A program made the translations under genes and the position numbers. Below are positions 44,577 through 52,737 of a stretch of DNA of 64,000 nt, in pieces (the first letter of the stretch is position 1; each line of letters opens with the position of its first letter). The notes below the pieces were generated by a model, which did no database searches, was not told where the DNA came from, and saw nothing but the letters and a program-made list of their open reading frames with translations. Source of the DNA: DASUVM01 sp963704675 (GTDB lineage: Bacteria > Patescibacteriota > Saccharimonadia > Saccharimonadales > Saccharimonadaceae); contig OY969928.1 in assembly GCA_963704675.1 (NCBI GenBank), positions 682,001 to 746,000 on the forward strand, written 5' to 3'.

Positions 44577-45317
44577 TTGACTAGCCGACCCATTGTTGGT
44601 GTTGTACCTGGTTTCGGTAGTGGACGATGGAGCTACCAGCCACTGGTTTCGGAGCTCGAAGAAAACGATCATGACGTCATTTTCTTTCCATCGATAAGGA
44701 GGCGGGGCATTCGTCGTAATAAAGGCGTATACCCTCAGGCACTAGTACGCCAGGCGCAGGTTATCGTTCAGCTGCTAGAAGCCCGGGGCATTAAGAACGT
44801 CACTCTCGTCGGCCATTCGCTCGGTGGGGCGACTGCCACGGTTGCGGCGGCACTCGCCCCTCACCTCATTAGCCGAGTAATACTTGTGTGCTCGGCGTGT
44901 GTCCACAAGGACAGCCTTATCTCTATGGGAAAGCGGTTTTTCGGCAAGGCTCAAGGTGATGCACGCTACGCTAAAGCGGCCAATAATGAGGCTCGGGCCA
45001 TGCTACGGCTCATCCGGAAGGAGGCGCTATGCTATTTCTTTGCCAATCCTTGGCTAACGTTGAGAGAAGTGTGGACTTTGGCACGGTTTTCGGCGCTCAA
45101 AGTTATTGCAGAGCACCGTCTCGACGTGCGGTTCGTATATGGTGAACGAGACACTATGTTCACGTGCGAGCCAATCGAGGCAGCGCTTCAGGCTGGCAAG
45201 CATCCGACCGACCACTGGCTCAGACTTGATATAAGCCATGATCCGCAAAATAAACCCCACGAGGCAAGGCTGCTGGTTGCATCTCTCGTGCAACGACAGT
45301 TCCTTCCTACCCCCTGA
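44577..45317 (+). CDS. Alpha/beta hydrolase
   Basis: The TTG at 44577 is preferred over a GTG at 44568, because the GAAAGGGG ribosome site is 8 bases before it. The nucleophile elbow is GHSLGG with LVGHSLGGATATVAAAL; the acid is in VYGERDTMF and the His near SHDPQNKPHEA. The oxyanion-type start is VVPGFGSGRW. At 246 residues it is a small esterase or lipase; the substrate is unknown. Confidence 0.82.
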   Translation: MTSRPIVGVVPGFGSGRWSYQPLVSELEENDHDVIFFPSIRRRGIRRNKGVYPQALVRQAQVIVQLLEARGIKNVTLVGHSLGGATATVAAALAPHLISRVILVCSACVHKDSLISMGKRFFGKAQGDARYAKAANNEARAMLRLIRKEALCYFFANPWLTLREVWTLARFSALKVIAEHRLDVRFVYGERDTMFTCEPIEAALQAGKHPTDHWLRLDISHDPQNKPHEARLLVASLVQRQFLPTP

Positions 45318-45320
45318 AAG

Positions 45321-45344
45321 GCGAGCCCCTTCGGGGGTTTTCGC
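45321..45344 (+). terminator. Terminator of the hydrolase gene
   Basis: GCGAGCCCC, loop TTC, GGGG then TTTTCGC. Confidence 0.75.
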
Positions 45345-45388
45345 GCTTCACACTTTTTCTTCCCCTCCTTTTTCGATAAGCTAGAGTT

Positions 45389-46357
45389 ATGTTACAGCCG
45401 CATTTTCTTCAATCCGATGCCTGGGAGGTCTTTCAAAAAAATATTGGCCGGCAGACATTTCGTGCTCAGGGCGACGGCTGGCAGTGGATGGCTATTTTAG
45501 AACGCGGCCATCTCGGTTCGCGTCTTTATTGTCCTTATGGACCCACTGCTGAGAGTTTAAAGGCACTTCAAGAGGCCATTAATGCGCTGCGTAAAAAGGC
45601 CCTCGAAACAAAAGTTGATTTCATTCGTATTGAACCGCGAGCACCGGTGACAACAGATGAGCTTATGAAAATAGATGCGGTGCGAGCAATTCGTGACATT
45701 CATCCGGCCCACACGTGGCAAGTTGATCTTATGCAATCTGAAGATGACATCTTAAACGCCGTTACCAGTGGCAATCGCCGAAACTATAAAAATCCTCATC
45801 AATATGGCTTAAGTTTTCGCATTAGTCGTAGTCCAGCCGATATTGATCTGTTCTTATCTTGCATTCATGAGGTCGCTGCCCGCACCGGCATTCATCCATT
45901 CAGTGATGCTTACTTTCGTGCCCAAGCCGAATCGCTCATGCCGCTGGGGGCAAGCTCACTTTTGATTGCTGAAGTAGATGGCCAGCCAGCGGCTACCGCA
46001 ATTGTATTTGATAGTCCGACCATTCGAGCTTATGCCCATGCTGGCGCACATTATGAACTGCGCAAAAAACAGCCTGCCTCAGCACTGGTTTGCTTTGCCA
46101 TGATTGATGCTAAACGACAAGGCAAGCAAATATTCGATTTTTATGGCATAGCCCCGCCAAATCAACCCGATCACCCGCTCGCGGGAGTTACAAAGTTTAA
46201 GCAATCGTTTGGGGGGTACCCGGTTGACTACCTCGGTACTTGGGATATTCCATTGCACAAAAATCGCTATCGTTTGATCCGTATGGCACAAAAGGTAGTC
46301 GCAAATAAACGTATGGCCGTTCAACGATCAAAAAAACACAGCAGTTTGCAGTCGTAA
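45389..46357 (+). CDS. FemAB-like peptidoglycan bridge transferase
   Basis: A double-GNAT protein of 322 residues: SDAWEVFQKNIG, the W-rich WQWMAI segment, NRRNYKN and the C-terminal FDFYGIAPPNQPDHPLAGV, GVTKFKQSFGG and YPVDYLGTWD motifs match FemX/FemAB. Members add amino acids from aminoacyl-tRNA to the peptidoglycan stem. With murE this suggests that the cell builds a cross-linked wall, which not all CPR do. Confidence 0.9.
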   Translation: MLQPHFLQSDAWEVFQKNIGRQTFRAQGDGWQWMAILERGHLGSRLYCPYGPTAESLKALQEAINALRKKALETKVDFIRIEPRAPVTTDELMKIDAVRAIRDIHPAHTWQVDLMQSEDDILNAVTSGNRRNYKNPHQYGLSFRISRSPADIDLFLSCIHEVAARTGIHPFSDAYFRAQAESLMPLGASSLLIAEVDGQPAATAIVFDSPTIRAYAHAGAHYELRKKQPASALVCFAMIDAKRQGKQIFDFYGIAPPNQPDHPLAGVTKFKQSFGGYPVDYLGTWDIPLHKNRYRLIRMAQKVVANKRMAVQRSKKHSSLQS

Positions 46358-46379
46358 CTTTCAAGCCTATAAGAAGTTA

Positions 46380-46402
46380 CCCGGGAGCATGACGCCCCCG
46401 GG
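46380..46402 (+). terminator. Terminator after the FemAB-like gene
   Basis: CCCGGGAGC pairs with GCCCCCGGG with one mismatch and a 5-base loop. Confidence 0.65.
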
Positions 46403-46423
46403 ATCCTTAGCGCTCCAAGCGTG

Positions 46424-46729
46424 TTAATTTACCACTAAATTATGTGGATTTTCTTGAGTCTCCTGTATACCAGTAGCATCTATGAGACTACTATGAACAA
46501 CAGAGAGACAGTTCAAAGCAATGCTCACACTACCCTTCTGACAGTTCAAGAGCTGCTGCAGCTCCATAGCCATCCCTTTACCCACTTTTGCGATCGCTTC
46601 GGACTCACAATCGGGAGTAAAATGAATAACAACTTCGAAGGTAGTTGCTAAAGTCTCCGAAACCTCAGGCAACCATCGCAGCGTTTCGCACTCATACAGT
46701 CCGGCAAGATCTAGTTGCCGGCGCAACAT
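46424..46729 (-). CDS. Possible small protein
   Basis: 101 residues with a plausible composition (TTFEVVIHFTPDCESEAI, LNCLSVVHSSLIDAT) but no Shine-Dalgarno site and no promoter close to the ATG. A shorter frame on the other strand is less protein-like. Real expression is uncertain. Confidence 0.4.
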   Translation of the reverse strand: MLRRQLDLAGLYECETLRWLPEVSETLATTFEVVIHFTPDCESEAIAKVGKGMAMELQQLLNCQKGSVSIALNCLSVVHSSLIDATGIQETQENPHNLVVN

Positions 46730-46882
46730 GAAGGTAAGTTCGCGCCGCAGTTTAAGGAGTCATGGATCTATTAAAGACATTCCAAACCTTCCTTGTATAT
46801 CGCGCTGATAAAAACACTTTACAATCGCCGCTTGCATACATCCTTCAAAGCGTAAAAAGAGTGACATGAACCACACTGACAT

Positions 46883-46929
46883 CGCCTGATAAAGCAAACG
46901 CCAAGCACACCCCACTATCTCATCAGGCG
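46883..46929 (-). terminator. Hairpin after murE
   Basis: CGCCTGAT and its complement enclose a 31-base loop just downstream of the murE stop. The remainder of 46730-46957 shows nothing else. Confidence 0.5.
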
Positions 46930-46957
46930 CCTAGTCTAAGCAATGTAGAAATTGCTT

Positions 46958-48241
46958 TTATGAAGTAAGAATCTCGCGCGTAACCTCAACATCACTCCAT
47001 GGCAAACGCTCACCGTTTATAATCCGATACTGTTCATGCCCCATACCCGTAATTAGCACTGTGTCACCGCGGCGAGCAATACTCAGTGCTTTTTCAATTG
47101 CTTGGCGGCGATCGGCAATTTCTTCAGTACTAGCCTCAGCACCTGCTTTTTTAATACCATCCATAATCATGCTACGAATCATATCAGGGTTTTCATCGTA
47201 ACTCTCTTCATCAGTGACGATAATACGGTCGGCATACTTTGCAGCAACCTCGCCTAGAATTGGGCGTTTGCCTTTATCTCGGTCACCAGTAGCGCCAAAT
47301 ACCAAAATAACGCGGCGTTTGCCGAGGTTTTTGACTGAATCGAGCAATTGATCGAGAGCGTCAGGCGTGTGAGCATAGTCAATCATCACTTCAAACGCTT
47401 GGCCTTCATCAACCTTCTCTTGCCGGCCAGGAATTTCTTCAATCGCCTCAATTCCTTCTTCAATTGCATCGGTGTGAATATGCAGCACATACCCTGTTGC
47501 AGCGGCGGCCATAGCGTTATAGACATTAAATTTGCCACTTAAATGAATAACGAGACTCAGATTGGTCTGGTGGTCAATCTCGAGTTCAACCTTGCTGCCC
47601 TCGCGGTGCATCTGAGCACTCACCAGGCGGCAATCGGCGTCAACATGCGTGCCATAAGTAATACTTTGCTCACCTGGCGGAAACTGATCAAAATAATCGA
47701 ACCATTCGTCATCGTGGTTCAGCACCACAAAACGTGGTTTTTGTTGGAATAGCTTGGCCTTGGCAGCAGCATATTTTTCCATCGTACCGTGATAATCAAG
47801 ATGATCTTGAGTTAAGTTAGTCATAACCGCTACCTCACACGGAATTCCCCACACCCGATGCTGTTCAAGCGCATGGCTCGTTACCTCAAGCACCAGTATC
47901 TCAACACCGTGCTTTTTCATTTCAGCTAGTTTTTGCTGAATCTTTTTTACTGGCAAGGCGGTCATATTTTGATCATTGGCAAACCGCTGGCCGTTAACCT
48001 CAAAGAATGCCGTTGTGAGCGCACCAACCTTTAAACCTTGTGCCTTCAGAATATTGGCAATAAATGTCGCCGTAGTTGTTTTGCCGTTCGTACCGGTAAT
48101 CATAATCACTTTCATACCCTTGGCCGGAAAACCATAGCGAATATTGGCCATAACCGCCTCTAACAGATGATAATAATTCGCCACTTTTCGTCGCGCGCTG
48201 ATCGGCAAAACTCTTTTAACCACCCGTTTCAGACCTTCCAT
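46958..48241 (-). CDS. murE: UDP-N-acetylmuramyl-tripeptide synthetase MurE
   Basis: MurE adds the third residue to the peptidoglycan stem. The ATP loop ITGTNGKTTTATF, LEVTSHALEQHRV, NLTQDHLDYHGT with the carbamylated Lys in YAAAKAKLF, and FGATGDRDKGKRP are intact. The specificity loop reads DENPDMIR rather than the DNPR of meso-DAP enzymes, so L-Lys or another amine is possible. Only about 60 residues precede the ATP loop (about 110 in E. coli). An extended -10 TGCTACAAT ends 9 bases before the ATG at 48241, which decides the start. Confidence 0.93.
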   Translation of the reverse strand: MEGLKRVVKRVLPISARRKVANYYHLLEAVMANIRYGFPAKGMKVIMITGTNGKTTTATFIANILKAQGLKVGALTTAFFEVNGQRFANDQNMTALPVKKIQQKLAEMKKHGVEILVLEVTSHALEQHRVWGIPCEVAVMTNLTQDHLDYHGTMEKYAAAKAKLFQQKPRFVVLNHDDEWFDYFDQFPPGEQSITYGTHVDADCRLVSAQMHREGSKVELEIDHQTNLSLVIHLSGKFNVYNAMAAAATGYVLHIHTDAIEEGIEAIEEIPGRQEKVDEGQAFEVMIDYAHTPDALDQLLDSVKNLGKRRVILVFGATGDRDKGKRPILGEVAAKYADRIIVTDEESYDENPDMIRSMIMDGIKKAGAEASTEEIADRRQAIEKALSIARRGDTVLITGMGHEQYRIINGERLPWSDVEVTREILTS

Positions 48242-48381
48242 ATCAAGGCTATTGTAGCAAAGCTCATCGTTTAAGGGTACGGCAGGGGGCCTTTTTGACA
48301 CTTATTTTATAGATGTATGCCTTTTTTATTGTTATAGTACGATTGCTCTTCAGTGACCCGTAGATAAATCGGGAGAGAAAC

Positions 48382-49326
48382 TTGAAATCCAGATTTTTCA
48401 CCGTGATAGCCACGGCTGCAATAGCCTTGGCGCTCGTGGTTGCGCCAGCACAGGCAGTAGCCACCACATCACCTGTCGCCACAAGCACAACGCTTGCTGC
48501 CTCAGTGAAAGCGGCGCCGTCGGCACCACTCAACATTGTGGCTCTCGGCGACTCCTACGCCAGCGGCGTGGGGGCTGGCGGATACGAGCCGGGCACCAAC
48601 GTGCCGGGTGGCTGCTATCGCAGCGCTAACTCGTATTCAGAGCTGGCCGTGGCACAGCTACGTGCTGCTGGCAAGCAGGTCAACTTCACCAATGTGACCT
48701 GCTCAGGAGCAACAACGTTCGACGTGCTCCAAACGCAGCTCGGCGCCCTCACCGTCGACACCACGCACGTCTTGCTGACGGTGGGGGGTAACAACCTTCG
48801 TTTCAGCGATTTCGCCGGGCTCTGCATCGCTGCTGAATGCAGCGGCATACCGTCATCTGCTATGGACGGCCTGATCGCACGGATGGCAGTCGACCTGTCG
48901 GCACTGCTCGACGAGATCAAGCAGTGGGCACCGCGGGCACAGATCATCATGGTCGGCTACGGCCAGTTGGTCACCAGAAGTGCCACGACGCCCAGCACGG
49001 CCGATCCGATCTGCGGATCGTTTTCGGCAGCGGAGCGCAACACACCGGGTCAGTTCCCGGCCAACGACGTCAATGATGTCTCGACTCACCTCGATTTGGC
49101 GCTGTTCGGTACATCACTGGCACACGGCGCCTACTACATCAGCCCGTACTGGGTGCCCGGTGCGCTGCGGTCGACATTTGCGGGCCACTCGCTGTGCGAT
49201 GTGAAGGAGTCGTGGTACCACGGCTTCAACGCCCCGGACGGCCAGATCGCGGTTCTGCACCCCACACCGAAGTGGCAGAGCGCCATCGCCACCCTCACCC
49301 AGAAGACGGTCGCCCTGGCCGGCTAA
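48382..49326 (+). CDS. Secreted SGNH (GDSL-type) esterase
   Basis: A TTG start follows GGGAG. A Sec signal (MKSRFFTVIATAAIALAL to about residue 26, APAQA cleavage site) precedes the block I motif VALGDSYASGVGAGG, block III VGGNNL and block V HPTPKWQ. Cys pairs suggest disulphides in the secreted form. The pattern resembles actinobacterial secreted esterases acting on lipids or acetylated polysaccharides. GC is high and the gene has its own terminator; probably acquired. Confidence 0.88.
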   Translation: MKSRFFTVIATAAIALALVVAPAQAVATTSPVATSTTLAASVKAAPSAPLNIVALGDSYASGVGAGGYEPGTNVPGGCYRSANSYSELAVAQLRAAGKQVNFTNVTCSGATTFDVLQTQLGALTVDTTHVLLTVGGNNLRFSDFAGLCIAAECSGIPSSAMDGLIARMAVDLSALLDEIKQWAPRAQIIMVGYGQLVTRSATTPSTADPICGSFSAAERNTPGQFPANDVNDVSTHLDLALFGTSLAHGAYYISPYWVPGALRSTFAGHSLCDVKESWYHGFNAPDGQIAVLHPTPKWQSAIATLTQKTVALAG

Positions 49327-49358
49327 CAACAAGCCATGGGTCGCTGGAGAGCAAATAA

Positions 49359-49396
49359 CCCGCGGGCTCATCTCAATGCAAGAGATGGCTCGCGGG
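49359..49396 (+). terminator. Terminator of the SGNH gene
   Basis: CCCGCGGGCTCATCTC pairs with GAGATGGCTCGCGGG with one mismatch, followed by GCTTTT. Confidence 0.85.
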
Positions 49397-49401
49397 GCTT
49401 T

Positions 49402-49629
49402 TCATGTTCGTTTTGATGAACCAAGAAAATAATAAAAAAGTGCTCCAACGATCGGCACAAGCACGATAATTAACGTCCAAACTAATTTATAGAGCGGGCT
49501 CGCCTTCTTTTTGGCAAACAAATCAAATAACATCGCAAGCACAAAAGCTAAAATCACAAGAATAAAGAGAATTATAACCGCCTCTTGCATGCCAAGCCCT
49601 GCAAAGGTACTAAACGATTGCTGCATCAT
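49402..49629 (-). CDS. Small PLD-N-like membrane protein
   Basis: 75 residues with two membrane helices (ILFILVILAFVLAMLF, TLIIVLVPIVGALFYYF) and a conserved YKLVW between them, the pattern of the phospholipase D nuclease N-terminal family (PLDc_N). AAAGGTGT precedes the ATG. The function is unknown. Confidence 0.8.
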   Translation of the reverse strand: MMQQSFSTFAGLGMQEAVIILFILVILAFVLAMLFDLFAKKKASPLYKLVWTLIIVLVPIVGALFYYFLGSSKRT

Positions 49630-49726
49630 ACACCTTTCGTCATATTTTGCAGCGATTATACCAAAGTCACCGTCAAGTTGGCAGTTTAAAGTAATTTCAG
49701 TTGATGTATGGGGAACTGCTTTGTGC

Positions 49727-49829
49727 TATAGTGGTGGATAGTTTGGTGTTGACATCCGGGGTTAGGCTTGTTACAGTAGGTATGCATCACCCCGTGTTGG
49801 CTAACGCCTCAGCGGGGCCTTGTTTTTTT
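49727..49829 (+). promoter_or_regulatory. Promoter and attenuator-like leader of the NYN gene
   Basis: An extended -10 (TGCTATAGT, 49727-49732) would start a 90-nt leader. CCCCG (49790-49794) pairs with CGGGG (49813-49817) around a GGC/GCC inner stem, followed by seven T at 49823-49829 directly before the ATG. GGGGTTAGG at 49758-49766 can pair instead with ACCCC or CTAAC and would break the terminator. No Shine-Dalgarno site is otherwise present. Confidence 0.6.
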
Positions 49830-50450
49830 ATGAAAGTATATATCGATGGAGAAAATTGCAGGAAGGGACTAACCCGAGTCCTCCAGGACGCGGGAGATAT
49901 CTCTAGTGCAAGAGATATGGAAACGTATCGCCTGAGAGAGCTATTAATCGATATCCTGGGCATTGAAGACTTCAGCGTCAGTTACTACGCTTCTGAAATA
50001 AGAATGCCGAATGGCTATAATCCTTCTTCTGATGTTGAGCAACATGTTCGAAAAATTAGAGAATATACCAGAAAATGGGTACCCGTCTTGAGGCAACAAA
50101 ACATTGAATATATAAAAGCCGGTTACTTAAAAGTTAAATCTACAAAAGAATGTCGCAACTGCCACACAACTCAAGACGTACTTCAGGAGAAAGGGGTAGA
50201 TGTCAGAATAGCCACCGATATGCTCGAGGACGCATATACACAAGCACAAGATATAATTGTGATAATGAGTTCAGATACTGATTTATGTCCTGCACTTCAT
50301 AAGATTAAAAAACACGGTGCGAAAGTTATATACATCGCCTTTGCGGATTCTATCAATAGAGCCGTTAGTGCGGTAGCCCATCAGACCCTTACCGTATCAA
50401 TACCTAAAGTGCGAAAATACGCAAAATTCCCAGATAATGCTAGTATCTAA
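49830..50450 (+). CDS. NYN-domain (LabA/DUF88-like) putative RNase
   Basis: The N-terminal MKVYIDGENC with conserved Asp and Asn, the middle VDVRIATDML, and IVIMSSDTDLCPAL with acidic residues fit the NYN/PIN-like nuclease fold. A CRNC pair suggests a metal knuckle. RNA cleavage is inferred from the family. The ATG at 49830 is chosen because the conserved domain begins there and a terminator lies before it; the frame is open further upstream. Confidence 0.85.
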   Translation: MKVYIDGENCRKGLTRVLQDAGDISSARDMETYRLRELLIDILGIEDFSVSYYASEIRMPNGYNPSSDVEQHVRKIREYTRKWVPVLRQQNIEYIKAGYLKVKSTKECRNCHTTQDVLQEKGVDVRIATDMLEDAYTQAQDIIVIMSSDTDLCPALHKIKKHGAKVIYIAFADSINRAVSAVAHQTLTVSIPKVRKYAKFPDNASI

Positions 50451-50484
50451 ACAATATAAAATATTAGAAACAACTCTGAAGTAA

Positions 50485-51642
50485 ATGAGATTTTTAGGCA
50501 TTGAAAGCAGCTGTGACGAAACCGCCGCGGCCGTTGTTGATGACGGATACGCGCTTTTGAGTAACGTCATTCAATCACAGGTTGATATTCATAAGATGTA
50601 TGGCGGCGTCGTACCAGAGGTAGCTGCTCGTTCACACATTGAGGTAATTTTACCTGTTATTGACGAAGCTATGAAAAAGGCTGATTCAACCTGGGACGAT
50701 ATTGACGCCATTGCCGTTAGTTACGCGCCGGGCCTAGTTGGCAGCTTACTGATTGGCGTCACCACCGCTAAAGTTTTGGCTTTACTAAAAAACAAACCGC
50801 TCTACCCCGTTCACCACGTGCTTGGTCACGTCTATGCCAATTTTTTATTGCCGACTCCCCCACCCTTCCCTATTTTGGCGCTCATTGTTAGTGGCCTGCA
50901 TTCGCAGCTAGTTTTATTCCATGATCACGATAATTATGAAATGCTTGGCCAAACGCAAGATGATGCCGTAGGCGAAGCTTTTGACAAAGTTGCCAGAATG
51001 CTTGGACTTCCCTACCCTGGCGGCCCATCAATCGCTCAGGCAGCTACCAAAGGCGATCCTTTTGCTTTTAAATTGCCTAAAGCCCGCCTTACATGCACCC
51101 ATAATGGTGCACATTTTGGGATGCAAAGCAAGGTAGCGGCGAGTAGCGGACGGAGCGGTACTAATGCGTACCGCGGAGGAGCAACGGAAGCGCTAACGCA
51201 GCTAGGCGCCCAAAAGGTATGCCATTATTATGATTTTAGCTTCTCTGGGCTTAAGACAGCCGTTTTAAGGGCCCTTCAAGCTTCAATTGGTGAAGATTAT
51301 AACTTTCCCTCACACGAGCTTCCTGCACGCTTAGACGAGGTTACAAAGCATAATATGGCAGCTAGTTTTCAGCATGTAGCCATTGAAACGTTGGCTGATA
51401 AAGCTGAAAAGGCTTTTCAGACTTACTCCCCTACTTCAGTGGTCATAGCCGGCGGGGTTGCGGCCAGCCAAGAATTGCGCCGACAGCTCAGCGAGCGCCT
51501 CCCTATTGATATTGAATATCCTGATTTTTCGCTCTGTACCGATAACGCTGCCATGATCGCCACGCTTGGTTATTATCATTCTCAGCGCCACCCTGCCATC
51601 GATCCGCGCACAGTTGAAGTAGCTCCTAGCCTGTCAATGTAA
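50485..51642 (+). CDS. tsaD: tRNA threonylcarbamoyladenosine synthase subunit TsaD
   Basis: TsaD transfers threonylcarbamoyl to A37 of ANN-decoding tRNAs. GIESSCDETAAAVV, HHVLGHVYA metal His residues, SGLHSQLVL, FSFSGLKTAV and VIAGGVAASQELR are intact. About 46 residues (202-248) are inserted between LPKARL and YDFSFSGLK; most TsaD proteins have only a few residues there. The insert carries a DNA palindrome (51155-51174). Length 385 (usual 335-350). Confidence 0.95.
   Translation: MRFLGIESSCDETAAAVVDDGYALLSNVIQSQVDIHKMYGGVVPEVAARSHIEVILPVIDEAMKKADSTWDDIDAIAVSYAPGLVGSLLIGVTTAKVLALLKNKPLYPVHHVLGHVYANFLLPTPPPFPILALIVSGLHSQLVLFHDHDNYEMLGQTQDDAVGEAFDKVARMLGLPYPGGPSIAQAATKGDPFAFKLPKARLTCTHNGAHFGMQSKVAASSGRSGTNAYRGGATEALTQLGAQKVCHYYDFSFSGLKTAVLRALQASIGEDYNFPSHELPARLDEVTKHNMAASFQHVAIETLADKAEKAFQTYSPTSVVIAGGVAASQELRRQLSERLPIDIEYPDFSLCTDNAAMIATLGYYHSQRHPAIDPRTVEVAPSLSM
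51091..51228 (+). repeat. In-frame palindromic insertion inside tsaD
   Basis: A GC-rich in-frame stretch of about 46 codons with a palindrome GCGGTAC/GTACCGC (51155-51174). The encoded peptide (SKVAASSGRSGTNAYRGG) is Gly/Ser/Ala-rich and likely a surface loop. The form recalls palindromic elements that insert into genes, but no second copy is visible in the window. Confidence 0.5.
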
Positions 51643-51664
51643 TAGCATATTAGCTCTCGGGAGG

Positions 51665-51765
51665 TTGACGTTTGTGCGTTATATATTATAGAATTACTAG
51701 TTTGTCGAATTTCTCTTTTCGACAGAGGCAGGGCTTGCGCTGCGGCGCGGGGACCTTTTTCGTCT
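51665..51765 (+). ncRNA. Candidate small RNA after tsaD
   Basis: TTGACG (51665-51670), a 16-base spacer and TATAGA (51687-51692) form a promoter. Downstream come a TGTCGAA/TTCGACA hairpin and a CTTGCGC/GCGCGGG hairpin followed by GACCTTTTT (T-run 51756-51760). The transcript would be about 65 nt. It may instead be only the tsaD terminator. Confidence 0.4.
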
Positions 51766-51803
51766 TTAATAAATTATAAGTATATTTAGAATTTACAAGC
51801 TGT

Positions 51804-51835
51804 AAGCCCAGGGAGATTTGAACCTCCCTGGGCTT
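51804..51835 (-). terminator. Terminator of the membrane protein pair
   Basis: A 12-bp perfect stem (AAGCCCAGGGAG and complement) with an 8-base loop; on the minus strand it follows the stop of the gene at 51856. Confidence 0.75.
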
Positions 51836-51855
51836 CGCGCCTCACCTACAGATAG

Positions 51856-52158
51856 CTACACTTCTTTGTTCTTTCGCATCAGCCATCGCATGAAGGCGAT
51901 GACCGGAACTATTGTGCTAAGCCCAAATAGCCCCCATTCTCCGAATAGTAGACAGAGAAATACAGTGAAATCGGTAATACCAAGAGCGGCGACAATGAAG
52001 TAGTAGTCACGCAGACGCTTGTGTTTGAGTTCAGCCTCTACAGCCTGAGCGCTCAATCGTCGAGCCGTCAACGCCCCCCACGAAAGAGCTACGTTGACCA
52101 CAATCAAGAGCATAATCCCTATTGCCGCCATAAAAGCTGCCGTGAACGTCTCTTTCAC
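51856..52158 (-). CDS. Small membrane protein, first of a related-looking pair
   Basis: 100 residues: one helix at 8-32, a charged stretch (AEAELKHKRLRDYY-like, residues 38-52), and two helices at 53-90. The GTG start lies only a base or two after AGAGG, so the start is uncertain. No family is recognised. Same strand and similar layout as the gene at 52189. Confidence 0.6.
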   Translation of the reverse strand: MKETFTAAFMAAIGIMLLIVVNVALSWGALTARRLSAQAVEAELKHKRLRDYYFIVAALGITDFTVFLCLLFGEWGLFGLSTIVPVIAFMRWLMRKNKEV

Positions 52159-52188
52159 TCCTCTTTCATAGTCGCAACCGTTTTGCCG

Positions 52189-52500
52189 CTACACCTCTAG
52201 TCGTCGCTTACGCCAGTAGAGCATGTAGTAGGCCAACGGGAGGATTGCAAGGATCAAGGCCAGCCAACCGTTGCCATATTGGTCTCGCAGCCAGATTGTT
52301 ACACCAGCGACCACGAGAATCCCCGTTACAGCCACCCAGATGTGACCCTCGCGTCGGTACTTGTGTATTTCTAGTTCGTAATCTCCGTTCTTTTTCAGCC
52401 GCCAGCTTATCAGCAGCGGCCCGATTCCGCGGCCCAAACAGGCAATCGTAGCCAGGGCAATGAGAGCCAAGCAGATCCCAAGCGCATTTAATTGACTCAC
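52189..52500 (-). CDS. Small membrane protein, second of the pair
   Basis: 103 residues with a helix at 5-32, a charged centre (WRLKKNGDYELEIHKYRREGH) and helices at 55-95, the same order as its neighbour. A GTG start follows GAGGG by 6 bases. GC is raised. No family is recognised; a paired membrane complex is possible. Confidence 0.65.
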   Translation of the reverse strand: MSQLNALGICLALIALATIACLGRGIGPLLISWRLKKNGDYELEIHKYRREGHIWVAVTGILVVAGVTIWLRDQYGNGWLALILAILPLAYYMLYWRKRRLEV

Positions 52501-52565
52501 GCTATACCCTCTTCCTCTAGGCGCAATATTACCCTACCCTACTGGCGAAATTATGCCAAATTATG

Positions 52566-52735
52566 TATACTAGAGACATCACAAGCCTTGGCGACACCAG
52601 GCCGGAGAGTGGTTGTGAGGTTGAACTAGCGGTGGGCACCTTCTAGTTTGTTTTTCTTGCGAAAAATTATTAACTTTTTGTGAAAAATAAGCAAAAAGTA
52701 GCCTTGCAAAAACTCGATTTAAACGAGTTATTTTT
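52566..52735 (+). promoter_or_regulatory. valS leader with two terminators
   Basis: TATACT (52566-52571) starts a leader of about 160 nt. A stem CACAAGCC/GGTTGTG (52580-52617) is followed by terminator 1, AACTAG-GGTG/CACC-CTAGTT plus TTTTT (52624-52655), then ACTTTTTG/CAAAAAGT (52673-52699) and terminator 2, AACTCG/CGAGTT plus TTTTT (52711-52735), ending 2 bases before the valS ATG. Transcription attenuation is the likely purpose. Confidence 0.6.
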
Positions 52736-52737
52736 AT

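Noticed and set aside
52630..52642. T-box riboswitch in the valS leader
   Set aside because: GGTGGGCACC does not match the UGGNACC bulge, the region before it is too short for a full stem I, and no Val specifier loop could be identified.
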